Shown: positions 11,090 to 23,460 of the stretch, one piece after another
Layout: the number at the start of each line of letters is the position of its first letter
Numbering within the stretch: the stretch's first letter is position 1
Source of the DNA: Cryptomeria japonica
Taxonomy: Eukaryota; Streptophyta; Pinopsida; Cupressales; Cupressaceae
Assembly: GCF_030272615.1 (NCBI RefSeq)
Contig: NC_081411.1
Span: 157,372,471 to 157,436,470, forward strand
Length of the DNA stretch: 64,000 bases
Reading direction: 5' to 3'
The notes under the pieces: generated by a model
Database searches by the model: none
The model's input: the letters and a program-made list of their open reading frames with translations, nothing else
Told to the model about the DNA's origin: nothing
Program-made: the position numbers and the translations under genes

Positions 11090-12900
11090 TACTAGTCTTG
11101 ATAGTCTCTAAGAACCAAAAAGGTCTTTCTTATACTTTCCCTAGTGGTGGAGCTAGTTCTCTTCTTGTTGAACCTACTATCCCTGATGGTGTCCATGGTC
11201 ATCCTATCACCCTCATTCTCTTCATCTTCTGTCTCTAAGATATCCCATGTGAGGTGTACTGAAAACTGTCAACCCTTTATCTACTAACTGATATAATTGT
11301 CTCTAGTAGGCAATCTTGAAACCTGTGTGGAGGGAAAAGTCCATGCTCATTACCACATCCCCCTATTGTTCCACCATGGCCTATTAGATGGTCTCCTCGA
11401 CCTGGCCATATCGTTGTATAGTCATGTCCCTCTCATCTATCGACTCATATACTTGTTTCCTCAAGGAGGCTATCTCTATCTCTCATGTGGAAAACAATCC
11501 TTGTAATGTCCCAATCTAGGCATCCCTAGACTAGATCTACACCTATAATTTTTATATTTGTGCATTCTATCCAACCACCTTTTGAACCCCACCTGCTTGT
11601 GCCTTTGACATATCCTCTCTCTAGCTTGCCTATCCTGGCCCACCTATTCTTGTCCTTGTCAGTGTATACCTAGTTGGGGTTGTCCACCTCTCCCCCTTGG
11701 AACCCTAGGAGGTAACTATTCTACTACTAATGTTTCCCCTTCCCCCCCTCTATATCCTCCCTATCCATCATACCCACTCTCGCTTCTCATACTTCTCTCT
11801 TTCATCTTTGCCTTTGCAGCTAGTGATCCTCTCACTCTATGTCCTCATCTATTCATGGGTGTAACTCCCAAAAACTTGTCTAGCCACAAAATCCAAAGTC
11901 ATGTAAGCATATGCTACATCTCTTTGCATATCCCACTAATTAGGAATTAAAGCTTGAAACTCTATAGTACCCTAGGTATGGCCTTATAAACTATCTCAAA
12001 ACTCTAGTTGATAAATCGCGCTCAATGATGTACTGTATGCACCCAATAAATCACTGAGTCTAAAAGAAAAATGGGAGCTCTACATCATCATCCTCCTAGT
12101 CTTCAATTTCTAGGAATGACCTCCAAATAATTATATCAATGCCATTTATAATGTGTTGCCAATACTCCATCTTTCCCAACTTGGGCTAGGAAGTAATCAT
12201 GTTATACATAAATACATAAGGTAGACCCACTCCTCAAAACCTCATGCATACTGGCATCAAAACTACAATGTGCTCAAATTATAGAATGTTTAGTAATGTC
12301 ACCCTAGCTTATAGACTACATCCACCCATATAGATGAAATGGTATAGATCATGATATAAGTGAGTTAATAAACATGGGCCCCATTCAAATCGAATGCCTT
12401 GATCGACCATCATCTCCATTGTCAAACCCCGACTAACTGATAGCCCATAAGTCATCCTATTTGGATAGATGTAACCTCCAATAATCCCACCCAAAACTGC
12501 AAGAAGTACCTCACCGAATTTGTCAATCTTAGCCCAGCTAGCATACCCTCCTCAAATCTCCAAGTCATCATCTCAAAACACTCAACATAGAACATCTACA
12601 TCCCCATCCTTGTCATAACTCACAATCTTTCCTACTATAAGAATCTACAATATCCACCATATGTCCTCTGATGTATCTACCATCTCTATTGTAGGCAAGT
12701 GAAATGAGTTGGTCTCACTATAGCACCTCTCAGCAAGTGAAAACAACATTCCTAGGTTTTCCCTAATCTTAGGCATAAAGGTTACATGCCATAATCTTGT
12801 CAGCCAAGGATTAGGTGATTCGTATCAGTCAGCTTAGGTCTTAGTCACTATTTCCTCAAGAATCTCTCTTGTGACTCCAATGGTGGCAAATCAACTTGCA
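11090..12900 (-). pseudogene. Antisense PMD-like (plant mobile domain) reading frame in the 3' region of the Tat-like element
   Basis: Reading leftward from about 12900, one frame resembles the aminotransferase-like plant mobile domain (MAIN/MAIL1-type, PF10536). Visible landmarks: AERCYSETNSFHLPTIEM near 12680-12740, matching the WRPETHTFHLPCGEM block; FEWGPCLLTHLYHDL near 12370, matching the FxWGxAxLAxLYxxL block; then LGKMEYWQHII, an IIER..TRVLR block near 12020, and a DMQRDVAYAYMTLDFV C-terminal block near 11910. The last part, to about 11090, is low complexity. Stops (TAG, TGA, one TAA) interrupt it, but the frame is largely kept. It lies opposite to the element's pol and before its polypurine tract and LTR. 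Extra, sometimes antisense, ORFs between pol and 3' LTR are known in Tat elements. The PMD call comes from remembered motif patterns and no search was run. Confidence 0.6.
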
Positions 12901-13837
12901 ATCATAACAAGAACTACATCAATAATAGGTTAATCGGATAAACCTAGTCAAGGCACCTATCTAATTCTATTAATCTGACACCGATCATTCGCATCTGCAT
13001 TTGTCTATCACATTTTCATCTTTAGTCCCTAATCTCTATCAACTTTTCCAAATACACATTTTAACATCCAAATATGAATTTTCTTACCACATATGCACTT
13101 TTATAGTGTATCTATACAATTTTAGCCAGATAAGTGATTATATATACCAAGGACACAATTTTTGACCATATATGTGTCCCAAAACAATATACATAGTTTT
13201 AATAACTAGAAACGTGACAATATCCATAGGTGCACTAAGACTTTCCAAATACACATTTTTGCACTATATATACATCAAAACAAACCATACATGCATTTTC
13301 ACCCAAACCTAATACTATCGTATTTTTGGTTTGCTCAACTTTCACCCCTATTTATGATACAATAAATGCATGAAATCACCAAAAGAAAGATACACTTACC
13401 GATTTATCATACTCCTTTGGCCAATCATATCGTTGCATGCGCTCGAATTAGTGCAATCGATCTACAACACCAACCATCTATACAAGCACTCTATTCTCCT
13501 TTCTAAGTTTTTCTACGTCCCATGATCTCTAAAAGAGTGGGATGAAACTGAGGAGATCCTTCCCCGAAGTGCCTATATATGTGTTGTAACCCTAATCATA
13601 TGTGGAACCCTTCTATGGTCTTCATGATCCCCTAAGACCTCTTATAGCTCCATTTTCTGCCAAACTAATCCACATCATTTGCTGCTCTGTCTACCATATC
13701 CTTTGTTTCTATCAAAAGATTGTCTAACATTTTTTCAATTTTTCATCCAATTTCTCTAGGGGAAATATATCACCTTCCCAAAATTGGGCATGTATTAGTT
13801 AATCTTTATTCTATGCGATAAAATACATTGTCTTAAA
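12901..13837. other. Spacer between the antisense ORF and the polypurine tract
   Basis: AT-rich, no supported coding. It would be the upstream region of the antisense PMD-like frame, but no clear TATA box is claimed. Several ACACATTTT and CATATATG words recur between 13040 and 13310 with no fixed period. Confidence 0.35.
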
Positions 13838-13852
13838 GAGGGAAAAAAATGT
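13838..13852 (+). promoter_or_regulatory. Polypurine tract of the Tat-like element
   Basis: AAAGAGGGAAAAAAA directly precedes TGTAGATACC, a plausible LTR start, on the same strand as the gypsy pol remnant. Confidence 0.6.
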
Positions 13853-13869
13853 AGATACCTAGAATTGTT

Positions 13870-14175
13870 CTTTGATTAAATAAATATTAATTATTTATTG
13901 AATGATTTTATACTAATATCTTCTATTAATTAATTAAACATTTTATTTATTTAATTAATTCATTAGCCTTTTCTACTATTAATTAAATAGACACTTTTAT
14001 TTATTTAATTAATTCACTAACCCTCTTCTTCCTAATTTAAATAAATATATATATATATTTTTAAATCCCACCTCTTCTCCTAAATTAAATAAATACTTTA
14101 TTTATTTAATTTATCTATCCTTTCCTCTATTAATTAAATAATTTATTTATTTTATTTAATTAATTCACTTACCTT
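13870..14175. repeat. Imperfect AT-rich tandem repeat of about 70 bp
   Basis: About four copies of a unit like TATTAATTAAATA..TTTTATTTATTTAATTAATTCACT separated by CT-rich spacers. A related AT-rich block, in the opposite sense, lies in the chromovirus LTR near 24450-24560. Confidence 0.6.
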
Positions 14176-14633
14176 TTTCTCCTTTTAATCTTAGCCCTCT
14201 AACTTATTCACATGAACCATAATTTGAATTCGTAGGCATGTGACAAGTGTCAACCATCTTTTTATTCACTTTATTCTTTCTCCAAAGTCAATCCACCTCT
14301 TAATCTCCCCCCTTCATCTCTACCTAATGTTAAATATTATTGATTCTCTTTCACCTATGTGATCTGATCTTTAATGATCCCACCTCTTAATGTAAGCCTT
14401 GCACTCTTAGGATGATCTCGATAAAAGAGGCTTCCTCCTCTCATAACTCAACACACATAGTCCAAGCATACTTAAACTTTGCCAAAATCACTCTAGCCAC
14501 ACATCGTCACACTTTTAGCTATACATCATCACAATCATATATCCATTCTTCCTTGAGATCTTTTAAGAGTGAAATAAAATCTCAGAGCAACCATTATCAA
14601 CCCAAGATCACATAGGATAGGGAAACAATGGAG

Positions 14634-15286
14634 GGGTATGTGCAAGATCATGAGGGGCCAAAAAGTGGCAATATCTTGATTAAATTCCCGATTGATAGGT
14701 TGATTGAAAATAATCTATAACTTTAAACGATATCACATTTTTTAAATCTAAGACATATGTCACGTTATATGCTTCATATACTATAGGATTAAAAAAATTG
14801 AATTTCATAAGGTTTTGACCAAGTTATGGTGGTCAGACATACAAGTTTTTAATATTTTAAAAAACCTAGAGTAAAAAAATCATAATTAATTATTCATTTT
14901 AAAAAATACAAAAAAATATGTGCCACATTTGGACATGAGTCTTCTACTTATATATAAAATCTTAATAAAAATATTATGATTTGATTTTGGTTAGGGTGGT
15001 TAGAGAGGCACCTACTTCTTATCTTTCTCCTGAAATTTTAGTACTACTACATTCAAATTTCAATTTTTTCATCAAATAGGTTTTTTTTTTTAATTTTTTT
15101 AATTTTAAGAAAACAACTAGTAGCTTAGAAACTAAATTCATTTTTTTATAGATTATATTCTTGCATATTTTTGAAGTACTGTTGGTAACTTATACAATTT
15201 TTTACGTTAAGTTGCCTAACTTTGTTTTTCTTATTTTCATTGCCACTTGAGGGCCTATTTGGCCCACCATGATCTTGCACATACCC
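14634..15286. mobile_element. MITE-like element with long terminal inverted repeats (about 653 bp)
   Basis: The left arm begins GGGTATGTGCAAGATCATG (from 14634). The right arm is its reverse complement, ending CATGATCTTGCACATACCC (to 15286); 19 of 19 outer bases match. Homology continues through GGGCCAAA to AAGTGGCA, with about 9 extra bases in the right arm. The interior is very AT-rich and has no coding frame. The GGG start and arm length suggest a Mutator-like MITE, but no clean 9-bp target duplication is visible (AAACAATGG against AAAGACAAG). It lies inside the Tat-like LTR. Confidence 0.6.
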
Positions 15287-15480
15287 AAAGACAAGTTTTC
15301 TATGCACATGGAGGTAAATTTTTCTTATTTCATTATCATTTGTATACATTCTGAGATCTCCATAGATATTTGTTGAATTCATTTGTAGACCTAGGGTTTG
15401 GTTGGATCTTATTTATGGTTTATAATAAGAGTTCAAATTCAACATAAACACATACTAAAAAGCATGATTTTTTTCTATAA

Positions 15481-16800
15481 TGTTTGGCTATGGAGACAGG
15501 TACCCAAAATATAGAGGCCTAATCAAAAGAACAATGAAATGAGAATGTCAATATAGCAAGAATAAATATATTATTATCAATGAATGCAAATAGAATGGAT
15601 GGAGATTACAAGACAACACATCCTAGTTATGTAGGCCAAGGTGAAGATAGGATTGCATAATATTATGACATGTGTATTAATCTTATGAATTAAGATATAA
15701 ATTGATAACTATCCACTTAAAGTGGGAATAATCCTATGAGTTCCCTAAGTAACCATAAGTAACATGTGTGATTAAGGCCTAGGTAATGAACTTACTAGCT
15801 ATAACACCCATTTCATAATACAAGATGGATGATTGGTCTTGTTGACTATGTCATATCAGGTAAGCATGTAAAAATGAAATACAATCTCTCACAAAGAAAG
15901 AAAAGGAGAAAATCCTCCTCAAAAGAGAGATTAAAATATAAAATAATCTCAAGGAACAATGAGAAGGAAAAAACCCTATGTGAGGAAAAATTCCAAAATT
16001 TGTCTATTAGAGAGAATGAAGTGAGAAGATCAAATGACTCCCTTGAAGGTACAATTTGGTGCATTAATGGTGGATGCTAAAAATGAAACTCTAAATATGG
16101 TCCAAGATCGTCAAACAGAATCCATCCCCTTAGGAAGAAATAAAATCAAAGGTGTATGTATGATGTCTTCCCATTCTTGAAAGGAATATGTAGGAAGAAA
16201 TCTCAATATTTTTGGAGTCTTTGAAAGGTGCTCAAGTGTCCCCATCTCAATGCTTAAAGTTATCATCTCCAAATTAGGTGTTCTTGGCCACCCTAATAAA
16301 AAAGACAATCCATTATCTATGGAATACATGTATGTATAATAAGATCCAAAGAATCAAGGATTTCTTGTGAAGACAAAGAGATACCCTCCAATTGTTGTTC
16401 AAAGTATCCACAATCATGTCAAACTATGAAAAATAATCATGTAGAGAATGAACAAGAGGGTTAGAGTTTTGAATAACAATAATTAAAGAATGATCATATT
16501 TATCAAAGAGAAGAAGAATTTCATCATTGGTATCTCCAAAGTTTACAAGATAGGACTCCACAAAAAAACTTGCAATGTCTGTCAGGAGTCATCCCAATGA
16601 ACAATTTTTGAAAGATAAATAATATCATGGTGCACTAAATCACAAGAAGGCATAGATGTTGCAATAAAATAATATTAAGGTGCAGTATTATATGCTATCT
16701 AAATAGGAAGAGATCGAATACAAGGCTCAATAACTAAATCACAAGTGAGAATACCCAAGTTCAAGTAACCAAAGTTTTCCTTAAGATCAAAATCCATGCT
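15481..16800 (-). other. Unassigned stretch, partly coding-like on the minus strand
   Basis: Continuous with the copia remnant to its right. Minus-strand fragments (for example 16111-16329) can be read, but no integrase or RT motif is recognisable, so no gene is called. A plus-strand frame at 15829-16080 is Lys/Arg/Glu-rich and may be accidental. Confidence 0.3.
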
Positions 16801-18000
16801 AGAAGTATGATCATCATCTGAAGATTAAAACTCATCAAAAAGAAAAATAAATAAAGAGGTATACAATAAAGATGCATCATCCACTACCCTAGTAGCAATG
16901 AATTATCTACTATCTAATTTTTTTATGATAATTGAATTAGGAGTGAACTCAACAATCTTCCTTGATCCATCATGAATGATTTGATAGATAGAAAGGATTT
17001 TTTTTTTTCAAGTGAGGTACACATGAAAAATCATTGAAGCTACCTTCCCCAATATCAATATATTCCCTCCCAATTACATTCATATATGTATGACTACCCA
17101 TCAAAATAGGTGCCATGTTAGAAGGCTCAAAAGAAGATAAAATACAGTATGAAGATCTCATATGATTAGAATCTATTTAATCTAGAAACCATCTCCTTGA
17201 ACCATGACCTATAGTAGCACAAAGAGATTTTTATTTATTCTTACTTATCCTAAAAGTTCCTTATCAAATTTTATTTGTTTAAAAGAATAAAATGAAGATG
17301 ACATACTAGAAATAAAATTGATTCTATTCTTCTTAAGAAGTTGTTTCAATTAATCAATATCATTGTTATAACAATAATGTTCTTCGTGACCTTTATTTTT
17401 GCAATATGCACATGTAGGCTTCTCTTTTTTAGATGATTTCCCCTTAGAATACTAATTTTTAAATTATTCTATGGAACTAGATTTGAATTGTGTGTAATTT
17501 TTGGTCTTCTTCTTACATTGCTTTTGCTTCTTGCTTATTCTCATCTTATTACTAGCCACTAAAGCTTGTAACTTGAATGAATTAAGAATACCCATGAGGA
17601 TCAAATTTAATTATTCAAGGATCAAAAACTCTATAAATAAATAAAATGATGTAGTATATGAATTTCCCATAGTCAACTGATGAGTTTGGAAATAAAAAAG
17701 AAAAGATATATAATATATAAAAAGCTTGTCTATCAAATGGAAGACTAACTGGGAATCCTTTTTATCAATGCCCCATTATTTATGTTGTGCTCTTAGTTAA
17801 TTATCATTTGTTACATAGCATTGGATATTATCAAAATTACTAATATGTATACTAGTGAGATCATCATCAAGTTTTTATCCCCTAATCTCAACAAATTTTT
17901 CAGAAATTAAGAAATTTTATGTGAAGCATCCTTAGTTATTTTACACTTATAAATATCAAATCTAAGATTAATAAATATATATTTTGTAGAACTCCAAGTG
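16800..18000 (-). pseudogene. Copia F gag-protease remnant
   Basis: Reading leftward from about 18000: copia gag (KKDSQLVFHLIDKL near 17740, then LQALVASNK near 17570), a CCHC knuckle CAYCKNKGHEEHYC near 17380-17420, and a protease-flanking region near 17150-16980 (SSFEPSNMAPILMGSHTYM). A pre-integrase-like stretch follows (VEFTPNSIIIKKL, then VVDDASLLYTSLF) near 16960-16850. The DSG motif reads DSN, and the next conserved His aligns at HM. Several stops and frameshifts break it. Integrase and RT are not seen. Its sequence differs from copia A, B and E. Confidence 0.6.
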
Positions 18001-18960
18001 ACATGTTATTTTTGAACTTAGTGTTGTCTTTGTTTCCATTGATATAAAAGGTGTATATCATGGGAGTAGTCAGATTATCATTATATTCCCCTCAATTTCA
18101 AGTATCATTAAGGTTGTAATTTTAATTACTTCTAACATGTCATGTTACATCAAAGAATCTATGTTCCAATAAGATAAAGTTATATATTCTGGAAATGTCT
18201 CTTGTATTATGTCATTAGTATCATCATTTAAGCCTATTTTAGCTATTTGCAAAGATCCAAAAGTGATTACAATAAGTTTTTGAGGTCTATTGCTCAAAAT
18301 TGCATGTGCATTAGCACAATGTGTTTTATTGCATTATACCATAGTGATGTTTAGGGTCTTGTGGTTTAAAAGATAAGTAAGGAAAAACATGAAGAAAAAT
18401 ATTTTCAAGTTTCAGAGGTGGATCTCAAGAAGAAGGAAAGTTATGGTCGACTATATGCTCATAGTAACTAGTTCACTATCTATGTGAATTCTCCTAATGG
18501 ATATGTCAGAGAATTGCAATATACACTAGCTAGACAAAGGATGTTGAGATTGATTGGGACCAGTTGAGTTAGTATTAGGTATCACATATCCTAATTCCCC
18601 TCATGGTGTAATGTGTTGGATATTGGATTGAGCCTATTAAACATTTGGTTTGAAGTTTATTCATGTGACCAACTTGTAGATGTTATAAATAATGGTTAAG
18701 CCAACTTGTGGTTGTAATTAATATGGGAATGCATATAACTGTTATTGGATTCATTCAAAAAGTGTGGTTTTATGGTGATTAATATTAATAATAGTAAAAA
18801 AATCATACAAGTTGTCTACTCAAGTTGTGTTTAAGTGTGGTACTTAAAATGTACAAATTATACGCACTATAGGAGTATTGTAAACTTAATCATATTTCAG
18901 AGACATTAAGTGTTTATCCTTGAAGGTTTGAATTGCATACTTTCATTTATTTTTTGTAAT
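18001..18960. other. Unassigned AT-rich stretch
   Basis: No supported coding, RNA gene or LTR boundary. It may be flanking sequence of the copia F remnant or of the second PMD-bearing element. Confidence 0.3.
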
Positions 18961-19550
18961 TGAGATTGGTAACTCATTACTTGAATATACATCATGATTC
19001 ATATAGAACATCCATGTCATGTACATCACATAATAATATTCATACATCATTATCACTAGCATAATTTCATGCATAGCCATAGATAAATAGTATCATCTCA
19101 TGTACATATCAAGCATCATAAATTTATCATCCACATTTATCACATAGACATAACCATCATATAATGCATAATAATAAACACCTATCCTACATCATAAATT
19201 ATTAGGATCACGCATATAATCACAAAATGAATCGATAACAATATGCATCACTTCTTGCATCACACATGTCAATAGCATCAATAGTATAGTGTCATAAAAC
19301 ATAGCACACAAATCACATCACAATATGTTAGTACATCCACATCATAAGTATATGCATATATAGCCATCCATCATAATTAAATAGGCATACCACATCATAA
19401 GTAAGCTGCCATTCATAGTTTGTAATATATAAATGTCTAAAAAAATATCCCACAAATATACAATGTCCATTGACCAAAAGAATCATCTGTACAATCATCT
19501 ATGTACATAATCATATAATAATACACATAAGATCAAAAAGTTACTCAAAA
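18961..19550. repeat. CAT/ATA-rich degenerate repeat region (copy 2)
   Basis: Same character as 10561-11060 (CATCATA, ACATAATAATA, CATCACAT words) and in the same relative position, just left of a PMD-like antisense frame. This suggests a second copy of the same element family. Confidence 0.45.
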
Positions 19551-19559
19551 ATATAATCC

Positions 19560-22500
19560 TATCTAGCTCCCCTTTGGAGCTCCTCTTGATTCTTCTTAGT
19601 GTCTGTTAGTGCCTATGTTGTAGGAGTGTCCTCCCCCTATACCCTATCACCTCTTGGATCCCTTGTCCCCTTTGGAATCCCTCCAAATCATTCCTCCATC
19701 TATGTTAGTGCTTGAATCGTCAAAGTTTCCTCCCTCTATGCCCTATCTATTGGCAACAATAATGAGGGAAAATTGAGAGGGGGGGTGAATCAGTATTCAC
19801 TGGATCTACAAACTTAATCACAAAAATAGATCTAATAAATTGCAACAATAACAAAGATAAGAAATTTAATAACACAACACACAACACCAAGATTTTGATG
19901 TGGAAAACCATGCTAAGGGAAAAACCACTGTGGGAACCTACCCATAATAAGATGACACTCTACAATCATATGTGAAAATATTACAATGGGGAATGCACAT
20001 GCATTCAGGCACACTTCCTAAAGCTCACAACTCAAAATATAATCACCTAAAAGGCTAAAACACTCATGGAAGTATCACTGACTTACAACAAGATTCAAAC
20101 TACAATCCGAAAGGAATGAACTAAAAGAATAACATCCCCAAAATGCTTGATTACAGTTTCGGTTAAGTACAATTTTTTTTCTCTGCAACACCAATATTTT
20201 CTCACTCACAATGTCAAAAGATGAATCCTTGTTCGCACATACACCACTCTCTGATAATGTAGACAGAACCTTGATACGTAATTTATATAAAAATATCACC
20301 TATATATACAACTCATCAACCTTGACAACAAGGTCGACTAAATCTTCAACTCACAATTAAGAAATTACATCACACGATACAAAGATTGACCACCTGACCA
20401 ATATAATGATTTACATGACATAACATGGACCTAATCAAAATTCACAGATTCTCATCATCACCAAAAATCATTCAAGGTCAACTGCAACATGCTACACCAC
20501 CAGGAAAATAGCATAACACGAAGAACATCACTGGATCAACAAAATCATCAAAAACTCGCACAATGATCAATGCAGATCATCAAGAAAAATAGGACACAAT
20601 TAGGAAACACAAACAAGAATGTTAGAATCACCAGTAATAGCTACAACAACAACAGTTATCAAATCTTCATTGATCAACATCTGAACCTCAAGAATACTCA
20701 AATAGAAGTAACTATCGCAAAGAAAGATAACATGCAGAGAACCAAGTCATGAACCATCTATAATGAAGATACACAAGACCATCCCAAAAGCTTAGCTCAA
20801 TATCTGATCACACTAGAATATACCCGAGGAAATACTAAACTCTGCAAAGCACTAATCAGAAAAACAAACTACAAAAATGGATCATATGATATGATCAATT
20901 AAGCTTCCCAGATCACCAAAACCAATACAAAAGAATATAATGACACTAGAGATAATCCATACACCAAACCATAATCCTAATAAACTAATCAACAATCACC
21001 AGAGCAAGAATATGTTGACATAAATGACAACAACATATCCTAGGAGCAGCAATTTCCAACAATATCCCCTCTTGAGTCACCAAAGCCCTCTAACTCCTCA
21101 TCCATACCAAACAACTTGTCCAACAAAAGTCTAGGTATTGATGGCCAAGTCACACCATACGTACCTATCCCATTTATCCTCACTGGTATTGATGGTGGGC
21201 TCATAATAGAACCTATCTAGTGTTAAGAGGAACTAATCTTCTCAAACTTTCCACTACTCTTTTAAGAGTCCCCACTCCTAGATGATCCCCCACTCCTACA
21301 ATACCTCACATTGTGGGTCGAAGACCTACTATTATTCAAAGATCCACTATGTGAGGTGGACCTAGAGGATGTATCTTTAGCCCTTGGAGGTACATATACC
21401 AAATTGCAGTCAAGAGGTACTACCACATCGTATGAGGCCCTATAGCACATATCCTTTTCTATCAAGGATAACATCCACTAGTATTTCTAGATCTATTGAT
21501 CTTGTTGTTATATAAGGGTTTCTATTAGGGATCCATCTCTTGCACCCCTTACACCTCTCTTGGCTTCATCTCTCTCTTTCTAGTCCTCATCCCTCTCCTA
21601 TTTTATCCTTCCCATCTCGATCAACCCCCTCTATCGACTATCATGATACCTCTATGGCATCTCCTACCACCTCAGGTCTATCTCACTTAGTCCTAACACT
21701 CTCTAGGTCTACTCCAACATTGTCTCTCTCTACCAATTTCCTAACTAGATCTTCTTCTAGCTGATCAATGTCCTCTATCACCATAGACCTCTCCACCCAC
21801 ATGTCATCATACAGTCTCTATAATCATTGCAATGCAACATATAGCACCTAAATGTGGTCCCCCTAGCTAATACCTTGTGTTGAGATCTCTCCCTCATGAT
21901 ATGCCTACTCAAGTTGTCATTGAAATTCCTCTATTTTTTTGTATCAGGATCTACACATCATCGATATTTTCATCTTCCTATGCATTAAAATCCACCTTTC
22001 ACTTCACTCTTTGTCCTACCCATCACCTACTTCACCTAGACAAAATATAAAATGGTGTTACTATGGATTTCTCCCTCATCCTTTTCCTACCCTATGAAAT
22101 CACTCTCATGGGATCATCTACCTTCATAATCTCTACTAACTCAATGCCACTCCCAGTCCCTATATCTAGCTCTCCCCCTCCCTCCTTTTTCATCGCCTCT
22201 TCAACAACCTCCTCAAGAACATCCGCAATCTCTCCCCGTCATCCAAAACCCAAAAGTATTAATCTACCTCCCTTGTCTATCCTCCCCCATCGAATACCTA
22301 CCAGTCTCCTTCATACTACCTAAGGAGGGAATCCTAATGGCTCCACTACTGGTGCCCTTTTCCCTCTCCACTATTAATCATACTGGGTAGTAGTCCTTAG
22401 ATCATCAACATTTCCCATGAGATCCCATATGGACTACTCTAAGTTTGTCCACTCTTGTATAGCCTTATCTATCCACCACCCCACCCCATTCCCTACCCTC

Positions 22501-22795
22501 TTGTGTGAGTCATGAAAACCTATGTGGTGGATTGATAATGTCTTGTGTAATGCCAAACTATCAAAGAAACCAATCTAGCCTGTATCACTCTATGATTAAA
22601 TCTATCCACACTATGATGTATGTAGGGGTGGTCATATAAGGAATGTGTAACTAGTCCTCCAGCCATCTTTCTATGTTCTAGTAGGGGTGCCATGCCACAC
22701 TCCCCTCCACCAGTTGGTTTAACATCAACCTCTAGTTTTCAACCCCTTAGACTCCAACATATCTCGAGGCACCCTGCCCACTATCTACTATTGAA
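19560..22795 (-). pseudogene. Second antisense PMD-like locus, N-terminally truncated and split by a solo LTR
   Basis: Reading leftward from 22790: WHPY..ERWLED, LHIPYMTTPTYIIVW, an IIERY block near 22590, and GWWIDKAIQEWTNLE near 22450. This resembles the C-terminal third of the locus at 11-12.9 kb (shared W..ExW, LPxxxxT and IIER spacing) and the end of PMD proteins. The N-terminal two thirds are missing; a copia LTR fragment abuts at about 22800. After a Ser/Arg-rich low-complexity tail (21262-21474) the frame is interrupted by the LTR at 19748-21061 and resumes to about 19560. Many stops are present. PMD assignment of this copy depends on its similarity to copy 1. Confidence 0.5.
19748..21061 (-). 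repeat. Solo copia LTR (same family as the copia A LTR)
   Basis: On the minus strand it starts TGTTGGAAATTGC at 21061 and ends GTTGCCAATA at 19748. It carries the AAAACCA..GGGAAAAACCACTGTGGGA module (about 19902-19937) and the C-tract (about 19789). Flanks CTATC (19743-19747) and ATATC (21062-21066) differ by one base and fit a 5-bp target duplication. No internal element sequence is present. Confidence 0.65.
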
Positions 22796-22799
22796 TATG

Positions 22800-22970
22800 C
22801 TTATGCACAAGACAACTAAGAGAGGGGGGGTTGAATCAGTTGTCCAAAAAACTTATAATTATATATTTTAAATCAAATCCACATAACTTAAATTTGTCAC
22901 TTAATCCATAGAAAGATATGAGCATGAAAGAACATTAAAAGCAGAACACATCATACACAATGTAGTGTCT
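22800..22970 (-). repeat. Copia LTR 3'-end fragment
   Basis: Contains AAGAGAGGGGGGGTTGAATCAG, the reverse complement of the C-tract end found in all copia LTRs here. It then breaks off at about 22970 before the CCAC/GGGAAAAACC module, so only the last part of an LTR remains. Confidence 0.5.
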
Positions 22971-23460
22971 ATCCTTGATTCATATTTTGATTCATGCATT
23001 GATAGACTTATCTATACTCTTATGTGATATTTTGGTTGATACTTGTGACTTTATCTATATCTCAGATGCTTATTGATGATGCCATATATTTCATATGGAG
23101 ATTGATATATGGTGATTTATATTGGTTGATGATAAGTCTTGGATTATCATGATGTATAGACTTACATTTCATGACCTATATGTACTCATTGTTCATGGAT
23201 GGATTATATTGATTATGAGTATTTCATGGAATCTTGATTATACTAACCTCACTTCATGACTATAATGGATGAGATGATGCGATGTTGATTGTGACTGTCT
23301 TACTACTATATTAATGATAGAGACAATGTCATACTACTCATTATGAGAATGATATGACATTGTGATTCTCTCTCACTTTCCTGATCATTTTTGAGATATG
23401 TTAAATTGTATATGTTGTCTTGTAGTTGTGGTGGTTCCAAGTAGTGATAACTTTAAGAAA
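22971..23460. other. Unassigned GAT/ATG-rich stretch
   Basis: Rich in ATGATG and GATTATG words, resembling the reverse complement of the CAT-rich regions at 10.6-11.0 and 19.0-19.5 kb. No coding seen. Confidence 0.3.

Larger units (their letters stand above)
13853..15480 (+). repeat. 3' LTR of the Tat-like element (end uncertain)
   Basis: Starts TGTAGATACCTAG after the polypurine tract. It holds AT-rich tandem repeats at its start and a possible TATA box (GATAAAAGAGGC, near 14420) followed by a pyrimidine-rich stretch typical of LTR start regions. It is enlarged by a MITE-like insertion (14634-15286). The right end could not be fixed; no second LTR copy is in the window to compare with. Confidence 0.45.

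Noticed and set aside
20075-20299. 74-codon minus-strand frame
   Set aside because: Inside the solo LTR at 19748-21061; the related copia A LTR does not keep it open.
22063-22323. Ser/Pro-rich plus-strand frame
   Set aside because: Antisense to the low-complexity tail of the second PMD-like locus; no independent support.
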